DNA of 64,000 nt from Ifrita kowaldi (Eukaryota; Chordata; Aves; Passeriformes; Cinclosomatidae): contig VZRS01001450.1 of the NCBI GenBank assembly GCA_013398055.1, positions 349,550-413,549 of the forward strand. The letters are read 5' to 3'. Made by a program: the position numbers and the translations under genes. Each line of letters opens with the position of its first letter. Positions within the stretch are counted from its first letter, which is position 1. The notes under the pieces are model-generated. The model saw only the letters and a list, made by a program, of their open reading frames with translations. It was not told the origin of the DNA and did not search any database. This document shows, in pieces, positions 13,743 through 26,029 of the stretch.

Positions 13743-14398
13743 CAATGCTGAAGAGAGACTTTTTATGAGATAATATAGTGACAAGAGAGAAGCTAATGGC
13801 TTTAAGCTGAAGAAGGGTAACTTTAGACTAGATGTTAGAAAGAAATTCTTCGTTGTGTGTGAATGCTAAAAGTCTGGGTGCAGAGAGATTTCTCAGTTTT
13901 CTGACAGCCTCTGTGTGAAAGCCTTGCTTTCTCATGGATGCTATGGGAAAACAGTTGAGAGATTTTGTAAACTATGGTATTGTTATGATACTAAGGAGAA
14001 AATATCTGAAGTAAGTGTTACTGGGTTCAGCCAATCCCTCTGGAGGGTGGTTGGTCAGAGAACCAATAACCTTATGTCAGTCCAGTGTGCTAAAGTATAT
14101 AAGTGAATTTGTAAATTAATAAAGTGTCAGTTTCTTCTCACTCTAAACCATCCACGTCGCTTTCTTCCTTGGTCTCTGCTCACTAGTGACAATTGTGAGG
14201 GTTGTAAGGCACTGGAAAAGGTTGCCCAGAGAAATTGTGGATGACCCATCCCTGGAAGTGTTCAAGGCCAGGCTGGATGGAGATTTAAGAAAACTGATCT
14301 GGTAGAAGGTGTGTTCCTGCCCATGGCAGGTGAATTGAAACTGGATGATTTTTTAGTGCCTTCCGACCCAAACCAGTCTATGATTCTATCGTTCTATG
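13743..14398 (+). repeat. CR1 with nested LTR, second copy of the duplication
   Basis: Repeats 13095-13741 base for base over 647 positions, except G at 13173 versus C at 13821 that I could see. The LTR copy within it lies at about 13858-14192. Unlike the first copy it continues past TATGATTCTAT into the normal CR1 tail (cgttctatgctg), so it holds the true 3' end of the element. Confidence 0.93.
13858..14192 (+). mobile_element. Solo LTR (copy 2, within the duplicated block)
   Basis: Identical to the LTR at 13210-13544 offset by 648 bases, including tatataag, aataaa and the flanking TTGTG repeats. It arose by duplication of the whole block (real or an assembly artefact), not by a second insertion, because the same target duplication and CR1 flanks are copied with it. 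Confidence 0.8.
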
Positions 14399-15305
14399 CT
14401 GTATTTTCTGGGATGGGAGAGTAGCATGGAGTAACCACAAATGCTTCGTCCTGCCACCTTTTGTCTCAGGTACTCTTTGCAAAAGATCTTTTTCACTAAG
14501 CACAGGCGAAGTGTTGCCATGTCTTGTGTGACTTAGTGCTTATCACCATTGGGGTTATATATGATGATGTTTCAGAAAGATATGTTTGGTGGGAAGCTTC
14601 CTAATGCATATTAGTGTTATCCCTGGGAATATTTATACCTATTTTATGGACTGTGTTTTCATCAGTACTGTAGGGTATTGATTTAAATGTTATAGGTCTG
14701 AGAAACTACCTCTTTTCCTACATGCTTGCTTTAACACACCAATAATTCATAAAGAATATATAAGCAATTTGATCGCTTTTGGTGATGGAATCCGACTGAA
14801 TTCACAGAAAGAGGGGGCTGAGATCTTTCAGTGTATTCAATTTTCGTTCTCTGGCACAAGTTTGGTTCTCAAACATATTCATACATTTATTTCTCTATTA
14901 GTTTTTCCTGAAGGAATGCTGTTATGCTAGTATCTTAGGAAAGCTGCATTTTAACTAGGATTAATCAATATGCTTGGTGGATGGTTTGCGTATTTTTATA
15001 AATTGATAAATAAACATTTTTATATGCTTTGGAATTTTATTCTACTACATTTAAAATAGGACATAATTAATAGCCCTGTGTGTTACAGTAAATTCATGCC
15101 ATGTGGTCACAGTCAGTGCAAGTTGGTGTTGTATCCCAGCATCCAAATACTGCTCAAAAAGTAGTGATGCAGGAAAAGAAGTTGGTACAGTTGGATCAAA
15201 ACTCACCCTGGAAAGAAAAACAGTTTTTCTTGAATTTTTTAAAGAAATTAGGTAAAGTGATTTTTTAAAAATGACTTTGAAGGTAGTTCAGTATTTATGC
15301 CATCC

Positions 15306-15985
15306 AGAGGAACCTAACCAGGCTCAGGATGTGGGTGCATGGGAATCTCATGAAGTTTAGTAAGACAAAGTGCAAGGTGCTGGACTTGTGTCAGGACAAC
15401 CCCTGATGTCAACACAGACTGGGGGAGATGAACAGATCAGAGCAGCCCTGAGAGAAGGACTTGAGAGGTTGGACATGACCCAGCCATGGGCACTCACAGC
15501 CCAGGGAGCCAAACGTGTCCTGGGCTGCATCCAAAGCAGCGCGGGCAGCAGGGCCAGGGAGGGGATTCTGCCCCTCTGCTCTGCTCTGCTGAGACCCCAC
15601 CTGCAGTGCTGCATCCAGCCCTGGGGTCTCAGCACAGGAAGGACATGGAACTGCTGGAACAAGTCCAGAGGAGGCCCCCAAGATGATCAGAGGGATGGAG
15701 CACCTCTCCCATTAGGAAACAGTAAGAGAGTTAGGTTTGTACAGCCTGGAAAAGAGAAGACTTTGGGGTGACCTAATTGCAGCATACAAGTACCCAAAGA
15801 GAATTTACAGGAAAGATGGAGAGAGACCATTCACAGGAGCATGTAGTGACAAGACGAGGGAGAATGGCTTCAAACTGAAAGAAAGTAGGTTTAGATTAGA
15901 TTAAGGAAAAAATTCTTTACTGTGAGGGTGGTGAGGCACTGGAACAGGCTGGCTAGGGAAGTTGTGGATGCTCCATCACTGGGGA
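15306..15985 (+). repeat. CR1 LINE 3' part
   Basis: Forward CR1 beginning within the end of ORF2 or the 3' region ('gaatctcatgaagtttagta', 'agacaaagtgcaaggtgctg'), continuing through 'tgctgcatccagccctgggg', 'aagtccagaggaggccccca' and 'gaggtgaggcactgg'-type blocks, and stopping abruptly at 'ctccatcactgggg'. The usual last 100 bp and tail are missing. The section 15480-15670 is GC-richer than its surroundings and produces open frames in several phases; these are properties of CR1, not of a host gene. Confidence 0.92.
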
Positions 15986-16012
15986 TCATAGAATCATAAA
16001 CTCATAGAATTA
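15986..16012 (-). repeat. CR1 3' tail fragment in opposite orientation
   Basis: The forward CR1 is followed without spacer by 'atcatagaatcataaactca' and 'tagaattatgg', i.e. complement of the CR1 terminal TTCTATGAT repeats. It is a second, minus-strand CR1 end or a rearranged tail. Confidence 0.6.
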
Positions 16013-17666
16013 TGGTATGATTTAAGTGAATGGTGGCAGATAGACTGTAATTAGGTAATAACAGTAATAGAGTGGAGAACCATCAGTTCAGCTGAGACTG
16101 CACTCCTAGAAATGCAGTTGATGGGTACCTGCAGCAATGGCATTCAGGGGTGGCAGGGACCAGCAGGCTTCTGGGGCGCTTGGAACACCCCAGGGCTTGC
16201 TGCCTAGCCTTTCTCATGCCTGGATCAAGCGGTTCTGTGTTTCAAGATTCTTTTTGTCAGAGAATACTGTCCAAAATACTTCTGATCCTTCAACATTTTC
16301 TGCAGATTTTCACACTGAGTTCTCAAGCTGCCACAGATTTTGGCAGAAGCATTGGAGAAAAGAGTTAATGTCTTGGTGGCTTTTTTTGTTATCTAAAAGT
16401 AGGAATAATAGTCCCATTAGATTTATTAGATCAGAAGAACCATACAAAGTGACTTAAATCTAGTAGAAGCATGATCAGATTACCACATTTCTTGGAAATT
16501 GTTTTGCATTTCATTTCTCTTGTTTTTTTGTTTGAATTGTCGTTATACTAAAATAAGACAACTATTTCAGCTTTAAAGAAACATCAAATCCATGTGATAG
16601 GATCTGGAATCTGGCATTCTATCTGAACACTACATTAGTGGAAAGAAGTTCACTCCTAAGAGCCAAGTCTAGAGAATAAAACTTGCCAGGTGAGGGATGA
16701 TATTCTCTCTGAGGAAAAAAAAATAAAAGGAATCACAAAGGGAATCCCAGTATGGAACAGCACAATAGGCAATTTGATTCAATAGGTGCCTTGAAAAAGT
16801 GTTTCATGCCAAATGGATAGACCACTGAGGTATAATTAAGAATAATGAGATGGCATTGTGGAAAGCACATCTTCTGTTGAGTACCAGGAAACTGTTCAAA
16901 GCTAAAGTACCAAAGAAATGGAATTGTCATCTCAGGAAACTCCTTGCTTGGAAACTTCATAACAAAACGTGAAGCAGTTTGTTTTGAGAGATGGAATTTC
17001 CTGAGATACTTGCTAGAAAATCATGACAGAGAAGATAAATAGATAGATTTCCTTTGTTAACATGTTTGAGTAGACCAATTCTTACAAACCAGTCTGCTTC
17101 ATTGTATTTTTTGTCCTACACATCTTCTATTTGTCTTTTTCCTGGGCTTTTAATGCTAAGTCTTGTAATTTTAGACCTAAGTCTTGTAATATTATGCCTT
17201 CTACACTCAAATGTTTCTAAAAACAGTTATGCCAAGAGCAAAAGCCAAGTTCTGCTGCTAAAAAAAAATAATGAAATGTCACATTTTATTCTTTTGCTTG
17301 GAATTTTGATACTGGAAAATCTCTCCACACCACTTCTAAATATGGAGTTAATCATAGGGCTTGCTTTCTGAATTGCTTAACTGGAAACTCAAAGCCACAA
17401 GCAGATAGTTGGCTTGAATTCTACAGTGGTACATGAAAATTCAGATTTAGATCATATGTTCCTTTTAATGTCATTTGGTTACAATTGACTGGAAATATTT
17501 TAAGTCATGGAAGGCAAAAGTTTTTGTTATCTTTTCTACAAAGAAAATAAAAATATCAGTTCATATATAAACATTTTTTTTCTTCAGATATAGAGAATAG
17601 GTATTATATTCTTCCTAAAAATATCAGTGTAAATGTTTCTCTTTTTCTTCCCTCTTTTTACTGAGG

Positions 17667-17767
17667 GGTTTTTTGTGTGTGTGTGTGTGTGTTTTTTGGT
17701 TGGTTGGGTTTTTTTTTTTGGTTGGTTTTGTTTGTTTGTTTGTTTCTGTTTTTTGTTTTTGTTTTTA
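17667..17767. repeat. GT microsatellite plus GTTT/T-rich tract
   Basis: A (GT)n run from about 17674 followed by T-rich sequence with GGTT and GTTTGTTT units to 17767. It is a simple repeat and the short open frame through it is meaningless. Confidence 0.92.
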
Positions 17768-20700
17768 ACTAGTCTCAGGGTAGAAGACAGAAAGAAAAGA
17801 GAAAACCAAACGTGGACTCTTCTGCTTCACTGGGTAGACACTGTCAGAAAGGAAACATTTTGAAAGATCTCAAACAAAGAATTAGCCTGCAATTCAATTA
17901 CATAAATCCACTGATTTAGTTTGACTTGGTTTTTTTTGATGCTGCAGGTTAGCCTATTCAACATCTAAAATCTTCTGGGAACCTGTGGCAGGATCATATT
18001 AGTGACAATTTATTTTTTTCTGATAAAGAAAATTCTAAAGTTTCATCTTTCATCTAGGTATAACTATGTCTGGCAGAAAAAGGGGGAACCCAAGCTGGCA
18101 CAATTTAATGTTTAGTTTATCAATAAGCAATAAAAAGGCCCAAGTGAAGTCACAAAGACCTACCAAGCAATCTTCGATACAGGCACACTGTGGCCATTCT
18201 CTACAATCCTCCACATTCATGGTGCATACCACCAGCTGTGGTGGCCCACTGCTTATTTAAATCTGAAGCAATCCAAGCTATACATTTGGGTTGTGCTTTT
18301 GAAGGCAGTGTCCAATCCTTCCCTTTCTCCAGTTGCTAAGGCTTCCTTCCCCAGAGGTGGTCCCCTGTCCTGGGGCACAAACAATAAATAGTTTACCCTT
18401 TCCTTGGAACCTTACAGTTTTATTACCTTGCTTTTACTCTAAATTAGATCCTGTTCAAAGGGAGTTGCTGCAGGGCAGGTCTTCTGTGATAATTTCAGTG
18501 AATTACAGCTGCTATACCAAATGCACCTATTTTGTGTGATATTGGGATTGTGCTACCAGGTGAAAAAACAGGACATGACTTCTTGGAAGTGAGGACATTG
18601 AGATGTGTATGTAGGTCATAGAACAGATGGCTGGAGAGATTGCTTGACACTAGGACAATGGACTCCTTTGATGGGGGAAAAGAATTGCTCCTCTAGAACT
18701 TGCTTGTCCCCCTGTAATGTTACAGATGGCCTCAAAAGATAAGATGTCCCCAGAGGTTCAATTAATTTGGCTCTCCCTCGCTGTAGTTTCCAAGATAAGA
18801 TGAAAGTAGGGAGATACTTAAAGGGGAATAGCAGGAGCACAATTTGCATTCTTAAAAAGTCTAGTAAGTTCTTTATTTTAGGGTGAAATTTATTTCCTTC
18901 TCTCTCCTCCTATTGCTTATTTCTCTAAAAATAAAACCACACAAAACCAAAAGAAAATAACCCCTCCAAAATGCTGCAGGATTAATGCTAAATTCTCAGT
19001 ACTAAGGAAAACCAACACTAAGATTTTCTATGCAGACTTGATTACAAACTCTTGAGTATAGTGATTGTGATGCCATTATCCCTTACGTAACTTAAGTCTA
19101 TATTTTATCCACAGGTCTCTACATATTTTCTTTTAGCAGCCTTGCAGAGAGCAGGAAACCACTCTTTAGGAACTCAAAGGGAAGTCCACAAAGGGTTTCT
19201 TTCAATATGCAAAGAAGCTGTGCAGTCATTAACAATGAAGAAGTGCTGCTGAGGTTCAGGATCCAGAACCTCTCCTGTTCTTGCCACAGAGTCCTAGCAT
19301 TGTCTGAAGCAAATCTCTAATAATTTTCCTGATGTTTGCTTGTGGTGTTGTTATTAGTTGTCCTATTAGGATCACAGGGAAGATCAGTCTGGATGTCAGA
19401 AAGTGGGCAAGAAGTGCAAACATGATGAATAGCCAAACAAGGAAAAAAACCTCTGCATTTCATCTCATGTCATGTTTGTCATCATTGAAAACTGAATAAG
19501 TCAGGCTCTAAAGATAAACACTATCCACTAATGCCTTAAAACGTTTTGTCAAAATGCAACAAACAAAAGTTTGCTGAATTATCACTGACTTTTCACGGCC
19601 TTGGCATCTCCAGAGTTGCAGCAAATCTCTTTGAACATATAAAATTCTGTGATGTCTGTGCCAAATACTCCAGTCACCAAAGGCAGTTTCAGTTTGCATG
19701 CATTATGCAGAGTGCCCAGAGCTGGCTGCAGAGCAATGGTGTAAAGTGCTGCCTCTAAATGGCCCACTTACTGCCTGTGAAATGAAAGCAAAACAGTTCC
19801 TGTGCTCTTTAGTAACAAATTCCATGAAGATGTTGTTCTGTTTCTCTGTTCTTTCCAATTCACAACATATTCTTGTTGTGGCTTAAAACTTCTCGGGAGT
19901 AGAAAGATAAATATGAAGCAAGGACAGCTGACTTTTTGTAATTTCTGTTCAGACAAGTTAGAGAGTCTGTCCTATTTCGTGTCTTAAACTTTTGGGTTTT
20001 TTAAGTGCATACAGCAAGAAAGAGCAAAGAACTGGTGTGAAAGCATTCAATTCCCCATTCTGATTCTCTCTTCTTTTGATGCAGTGTAGTCAGAAGTACA
20101 GTTTCTTGCAAATAGGAGTTGTGATTCAGACAAAGAAACAATTTATATTATTTTCATTGTAATAACTCTTGCTTTGATTTAGAGTTCCACAAGCTTTTGT
20201 ATCTGAAAATGTTGGCAGATGTCTCAAAAATATCTAAACGAGACACTTAACTGTTACAACATATCAGAAACTTTTTAAGTGTCCTGTATTCACACTCCCC
20301 TTTGACTGTAGAACTGAACAATTTTTTTCTTGACGCATATTTCTATAAAGGACGTTTTCTTGGAACAGCACGAGGCAAATCCAGCTGGTATATTTGGATC
20401 CTGTTTATTACTTTTTACACCCATCTAGTGGTCACCACGCAGTACAACAGGATAAAATTCCTGTCGCAACAGCAATGTCTCGCCCAAACTTGTGGTTACC
20501 TGGTGGTGCAAAAAAAGGACCTCTCCCAGCTGGTGAAACCGCACTTCTAGCTAATAGTCTTCTAAATTTTAAAAATTCACGATGTTACAATCTGACAGTG
20601 AAATCATACGTAGAAGCCTGCCTTAGTTTCTGACTGGAAGAAATAAGATCGGTAACATAATTTTCATACTGTGCCCACAGAAGGGGGGGGGTGAAGAAAA

Positions 20701-23356
20701 TAAAACAAATCTGCAAATAAAACTGTATTCCTTGAATCCAACTAAATACTTTTGAATCAGTTAAATATTTAAGTCCACTGTTAAAGAAGTCAATTTAGTA
20801 TTAACTCTGTATTCAAAATTTTCCTCCTGTGAGAGGGATTTACATTTATCTTCATTTATTTATATCCAGCTTTTAACTTTTGCTTTAACGTTCCCAGGAA
20901 AACTTATACGTAGTTGAAATTATACTGCCATTGCAGAAATTAGTCTTACTGAGCACAGGAGTAAACTATTGTCTTCTATTTTACCTAAAATTGCAGGAAT
21001 TATCTGCCCTCCTGCCCTCAGTAGAAAAACAAAATATACAGACTGTGTATTGATTAAGAGTTTGTGCTTTCTTGAAACTGTTTAAAGAGGAAAAAATTAT
21101 TCAGGCAATGAAATATAAATGTTAGGAAATTTGGATGTGATGAGATAAAGCCTTCATTACTATTGTGATTATTTTACGCTCCTTCAGTATTTAGGAATTC
21201 AAGCTAAGAAGATATGGATTGATAATAATTAATGGTAGTCATGCTAGTAGCAGTGGTAATATGGTTATGAACTAATAACACCACAAGCTGCATTTTAGTG
21301 TAGCATTCATGGTATCGTGACCTTTCCAATACATTCTCAAATATTTTTTTGTGAGCAGATCTTGCAGTGATCACAAAGAAGCAACAAACAGGGAAAATGA
21401 AAGACAAAGAGGAGATCTGCAGAGTCCGAGATCACCTAGAAGGCTGGTGGTAGAACTCTCATTTGATGTCTCATGGTTTAAGCTTTCTTAGTTTGAGATT
21501 GATAAAGCGGTAGCATGTTTAAAGACATAGAGAAAAGTATACAGACATAATCAAATTAAATTAGTTCTGGGAAGAAGTGTTTGTGTTTGGATTTACTGAC
21601 CGGTAATTGTTCTGAAAACTAGAGTGAAAAGAGAATTAAATTACTATGCTGTCCTGAAGTTTTTTTATCATATTTTCTGTAATTTTTTTTAAAAAGACAA
21701 ACAAACAAACCAACTACATTTGCTTTTCTACATTCAAACTGTGTGAGATGTTTTTAAAGAAAACAATATCATCTGGAAGTGGCAGTAAGCTTGCAGTTCC
21801 AGAAATATGTGCAAAGTAACAAATAAACAATGAAATAAATAATGAAACAAAAATCCATCCTCTGCTAGGCAGTGTGCATCTGTGTCAAACAATATGTTTC
21901 TTTGATTAGTTCATTTAACAAAGGAAAAAAAGGTCATGGGAATACTGTCACTTCAGCAAAGGGTTGAAGTTGCCACTTCAACTTGTTGAAACCTCAGGTC
22001 AATGGTAGATAAAGCAAGCTGGTACAGAGTAGTATGTAACAGCTGTGACACCTATGCTAGGCTGAGGTCTAATCAACAGCTGTCTTGCACTGCATCGTTT
22101 CTGCTGTCATTAGCTGCAACTGGAAACCTGTGGCTATCCTTCCAATGAACACCATTTTCAAAATGGGTACTTTATATGGGTTCAGCAAAAATGCATAATA
22201 TGGCGCTAGCACTTACCCATGTTTAAAAAATCACATGGAAGATCAGTTTTTCATCCCTCATTGTTAAATGCTTTAACAATGTTATTTATGTCCCCATTAG
22301 TATGGCAAATGAGCCTAGAGACCTAGTCTTGCTGATCCACAACCTCTCAGACTGCATACCACCAGACATCCAAAGATGAAGCCACATGCTGCAGAAAGCC
22401 TCCATACAGTACCAAGTGCAGCTGTTGTGCTGTCAAGCAACACAGGTTGCTGTGTACACGTCCTCTCACCACCACCCGCCTGCACCAGTGTTTAATTTTT
22501 TGCAGACTCCTGTTCAAGGTCTTTGCACTGATTTTCAAAGGCCTTTGTGGAAACATTACCATCTGTGTGAACCAGCATCTACTTCCCCCTTCCCTTTCTT
22601 TCTGTTCCCTTGTCTTTCAGCCTCTCATAAGGAAAATGTTCTCTAGGAATGATAAGCCTCTTTACCACTCTTCATACCAAACACAACAACCAAAACTGCT
22701 GGATCCAAACTGTGTGGTTCAAAGACACAAATGGCTACAGAAGTTCTGCTGCTTGGCTATGAACAAAGGATTTGTTGATTCAATCTGTTTGTAAAACAGC
22801 AAATCTGATGCAGGCAGACATGCCCAAGCACACACATGTGCCCTAATGCCACCCCAGCCTTCGCTTATTGGGATAAGATAGAGTATGTTCTTGAAGTATT
22901 TTTGTAGTAACAAAATATTAGGATTGGGTACTCAATAAGAAAAAAGCCCTCAACTGCCTTAGCAGTGGGAGGAGACAAGGTAATTGTGGTCCAGCTTAGG
23001 AGTGATGAGACCTCAAGAAGCAAATACTGAAACATCATGTTTCCTCTGGTGTAGAGCTCATGGATACTCTACATGCAGAGAAGTATAAAGCTTTCTGTAT
23101 TCCTAATAGCGTGGGGTTTTTCTCTGCCAAATTTATTTTCCTTCAGATTTGTTTTTTTTGGTTGTTGTTTATCAGTAATTTTAAAGTATCTCTGTTGTTT
23201 GCCTCACATTTTTTCATAGCAGTGGACATGACCTGGTCTTTATTTCCCCATTACTATCAAGAAGCAATTATCTATGATAATTTTTTCAGAAGGGTGTTTA
23301 TTAAATTTAAAAATTCTTAAGTCAGTGACATAAAAATTTTTCTCTTCTTTTTGCAG

Positions 23357-23548
23357 TTTCGATGTAGACAATGGTACATCATCAGGACGAAGTCCCTTGG
23401 ACCCCATGACAAGCCCTGGGTCAGGGCTAATTCTTCAGGCAAATTTTGTCCACAGTCAACGTAGGGAGTCTTTCCTTTACCGGTCAGACAGTGATTATGA
23501 TCTGTCTCCAAAGTCCATGTCCAGGAATTCCTCCATTGCCAGTGATAT
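23357..23548 (+). CDS. PDE4D: PDE4D internal exon, 192 bp: start of UCR1 with the PKA site
   Basis: First shared coding exon of the long isoforms of cAMP phosphodiesterase 4D, which hydrolyses cAMP to AMP in the cytosol and at anchored signalling complexes. The exon starts with T, completing a split codon (TG|T, Cys, in the mammalian PDE4D3 and PDE4D5 transcripts), then reads FDVDNGTSSGRSPLDPM and continues for 63 codons to SRNSSIASD plus two bases of an Ile codon. The peptide QRRESFLYRSDSDYD contains the RRES protein kinase A site; its Ser codon is 23469-23471 and corresponds to Ser54 of human PDE4D3, whose phosphorylation activates long isoforms. The acceptor is a strong pyrimidine tract ending ttgcag and the donor is AT|gtaagt. 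The LSPKSMSRNSSIASD wording separates it from PDE4B, which reads MSPKTMSRNSSV. Relative to human PDE4D I see Ala to Ser in GTSxGRS. The length equals the mammalian exon as I recall it. Confidence 0.97.
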
Positions 23549-26029
23549 GTAAGTACCTTATAAAATACTTCTAGTCTATAATTTGTCCAGTATCAAGTTT
23601 TTTGCAGCCACAAGAAATTTTTTTTTGAAAAATCAAAGACAGTAATCACTTACGCTAGTGAAGTAATGGAAAATTGTTTGTTTATTACTTTAATGAAGAT
23701 TATACTTGTTCCTGCAGCTTTTTGAAGGATATCATGAGGGTGTACTTGACATGTTTATACACTCTATTAGCTTTGACAGAATAATAATGACAGTCAATAC
23801 TGGTGTACTAAAATGCTAAGGAGAACTATTTTCTGGCTCTTAAGTTATTTTCAAGAGAAACAATACAAACTCAATTCAGGCTTCTTCATGATCTTAAGAA
23901 ATAGATTCCATTTATTTACAACAGGGGGCTTTTATGTTTTTAGAGAAAAGATTTACCAGCTGGCAGAAAATAATATATTTGAGAGAGAAAAAATTATTTC
24001 AAATACCCTCTTCGCTAAAAGACAAAACTCTAACAAAAGACCTTTATAAACTTATTCCGTCCTCTCTCATTATTCTGTTAAATGTGTATTTTCTGCTAGT
24101 GGCTCATACTTTTCAAGTATGTGTGGACCCCAGGTTGCATGTGTAGTGGAAGTCAGATGCAAATCTCTGTTTATTTGTAAGACACTAAAAATATTTAAAT
24201 GTTCCATCTTCTAGTCACTTCTATACAGGAGAAATTAACAAATGTTTTTTGTTTGGTTGGTTTTTTTGCCCAAACTGCTCCAAATTTCATGGTCAAATTG
24301 GTGTTTATAGTTCAAATATATATCTAAAATAAAGGATCAGTCTTGTCAGAATACCTCAGTGAATGCTGTTTTTTTATGTGGCAAAGACTTATCGATATCC
24401 CCTTTAAAAAAATAGGAGTAGGTGCAAAAAAGAATAAGGGTTTTCATAATAATGAATGAAATTAGAGCTGATATATAACTTGAGGTCAGAAATGAACGCT
24501 CCTATTTTTTTTCAGCTTATATAATTTTTAGACCTGTCATTTCCTTTAATTATAGCCCTTTTTCTATGTAGACTGTCAAGGTAAGAAAAATTCCTGCCTT
24601 TAGAGAGGGTTAGTGTAAGGTGCATGACTCAGTTAAGCTCTGTAGATTGAAGTACTCGGTAAGCTTTGTGCCAAATGTGACCAATTTTTGTTGAGACAAA
24701 ATGGGTTAGAACAAGAGCAATTCATCTTGCTTTGTTATTAAAAAAATGCATTTTTCTTGGAAATAGTACCCCCTTCCAGCAAATCTTCCTCTGACAGATA
24801 TCCTTTTCTTAGAGGGAGAAGAGTCAAGCTTTTAGTATGGCACCTGTGCCAGGATAACATTTGTAAAGATTTTTACATTCAGGAGGACAATCCAGCTGAT
24901 TGCATTGCTTAGATGAGTCATTTCAATGAAGAATTCAATTAGTGCTTCATCCTTGAACTCACAATCCACTTCATTTCCTAGAATTTTGGATAATTTTTCA
25001 GCACATGGCTGTAAATTGGATAAACAATATAATTATTGAAACAGCACACATTTTTCCCCTTTTTTCCCTATCTATTCTTCCTTTCAAACTTTTTTGGAAA
25101 CACATTTACATGTAAAATTTATTTGACCTCACATCTTCATAGATTTTCAGTCTCTTGTCACAGATGAACTTTTGTACTAAGAAGGTAAATATTCCTGCCA
25201 CTGTTTAGGAGGGGAGCACATTAGGAAAGGTAAAAGGCAAGTTGTTTTAACCATGGAATATTAATAATTTATCAATAAGCCTAACTATAATAAGCTTGGC
25301 TGTATCACAGAAATTAAGTGAAAGAAAGCCAAGGAATTAAAGAGAGGAAAGTTTAAAAAGATAAAATAGCAGGGAAAAAAAAATAAAAATCACAAAAGTC
25401 CTTATGTATAGAACCAATGATAAGCTGAATATGCTCATGGAAAGGAAACCCACTGAATATTATTAAAATAAAGAAACAGCTCTGATTCAGGACATTGCTA
25501 AATGAGATGGAAGATGAAAGGGTTGGTTGGCAGGGGAAGTACACAAATTTTAGGTTAGTTCCAAATTATCCTATTTCTCTTTTGCATCTATATGCATGCT
25601 TAAATATTTTTTGTTTTTTAAACATGAGCAATATGTATTACAAAATATACACATCATTCAGGAAATTTAAGTGGATTAATTGTACATGGCAGTTTAATCT
25701 AGATCCCCTGATTCTTCAACCAGCCTCGATGTTTCACTTTGTAAAGAAAAAGAGAAATCAAAAGGTATCTTTCTTGTATTTGTAAGGAATAGAGCATAAA
25801 GAATTCTGGCATTCCCACCACTCTCAAATACTGAACTTACAATAATACATTCCAGTCAGCAGCAACAAAAACAATACTTCAAGATTTTAGTCAAATGTGG
25901 AATGTCGTGTTAAGACAGCCAGTGGATGGCAGTGCTAAAATGCTGAATTCATTGTTGCAGTATTTATTATGTATGCAGCTGCAGCCAAGGAGGGGAGCAA
26001 GTTGTGCTCAGTTGTTTGCAAACCCAAAA

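Larger units (their letters stand above)
1..23356 (+). other. PDE4D: PDE4D intron upstream of the 192-bp exon (partial)
   Basis: Intronic, AT-rich sequence in which I find no supportable coding exon. Recognisable contents are a minus-strand CR1 tail at 5.4 kb, MIR-like remnants near 8.3 and 10.8 kb, a CR1 with nested LTR and duplication at 12.9-14.4 kb, a CR1 at 15.3-16.0 kb and a GT/T-rich tract at 17.67-17.77 kb. Stretches 1-5418, 5571-8310, 8420-10800, 10880-12919, 14395-15305, 16013-17666 and 17768-23356 hold nothing I can name. I looked for the isoform first exons of PDE4D3 and PDE4D9 by their known N-terminal peptides and did not see them; a divergent or untranslated first exon could still be missed. 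That the interval is transcribed as intron is inferred from mammalian gene structure, because upstream isoform exons normally lie far 5'. Confidence 0.75.

Noticed and set aside
15370..15771. Open frame of about 133 codons and overlapping frames on both strands
   Set aside because: Lies entirely within a CR1 3' region; the sequence is CR1 and the frames follow from its higher GC content.
20410..20445. CTCF site at the 'catctagtggtcacca' motif
   Set aside because: The core spacing and several fixed positions of the CTCF consensus are not met.
1..23356. First exons of PDE4D3 or PDE4D9
   Set aside because: Looked for sequences encoding their conserved N-terminal peptides with a donor after the split Cys codon; none was seen.
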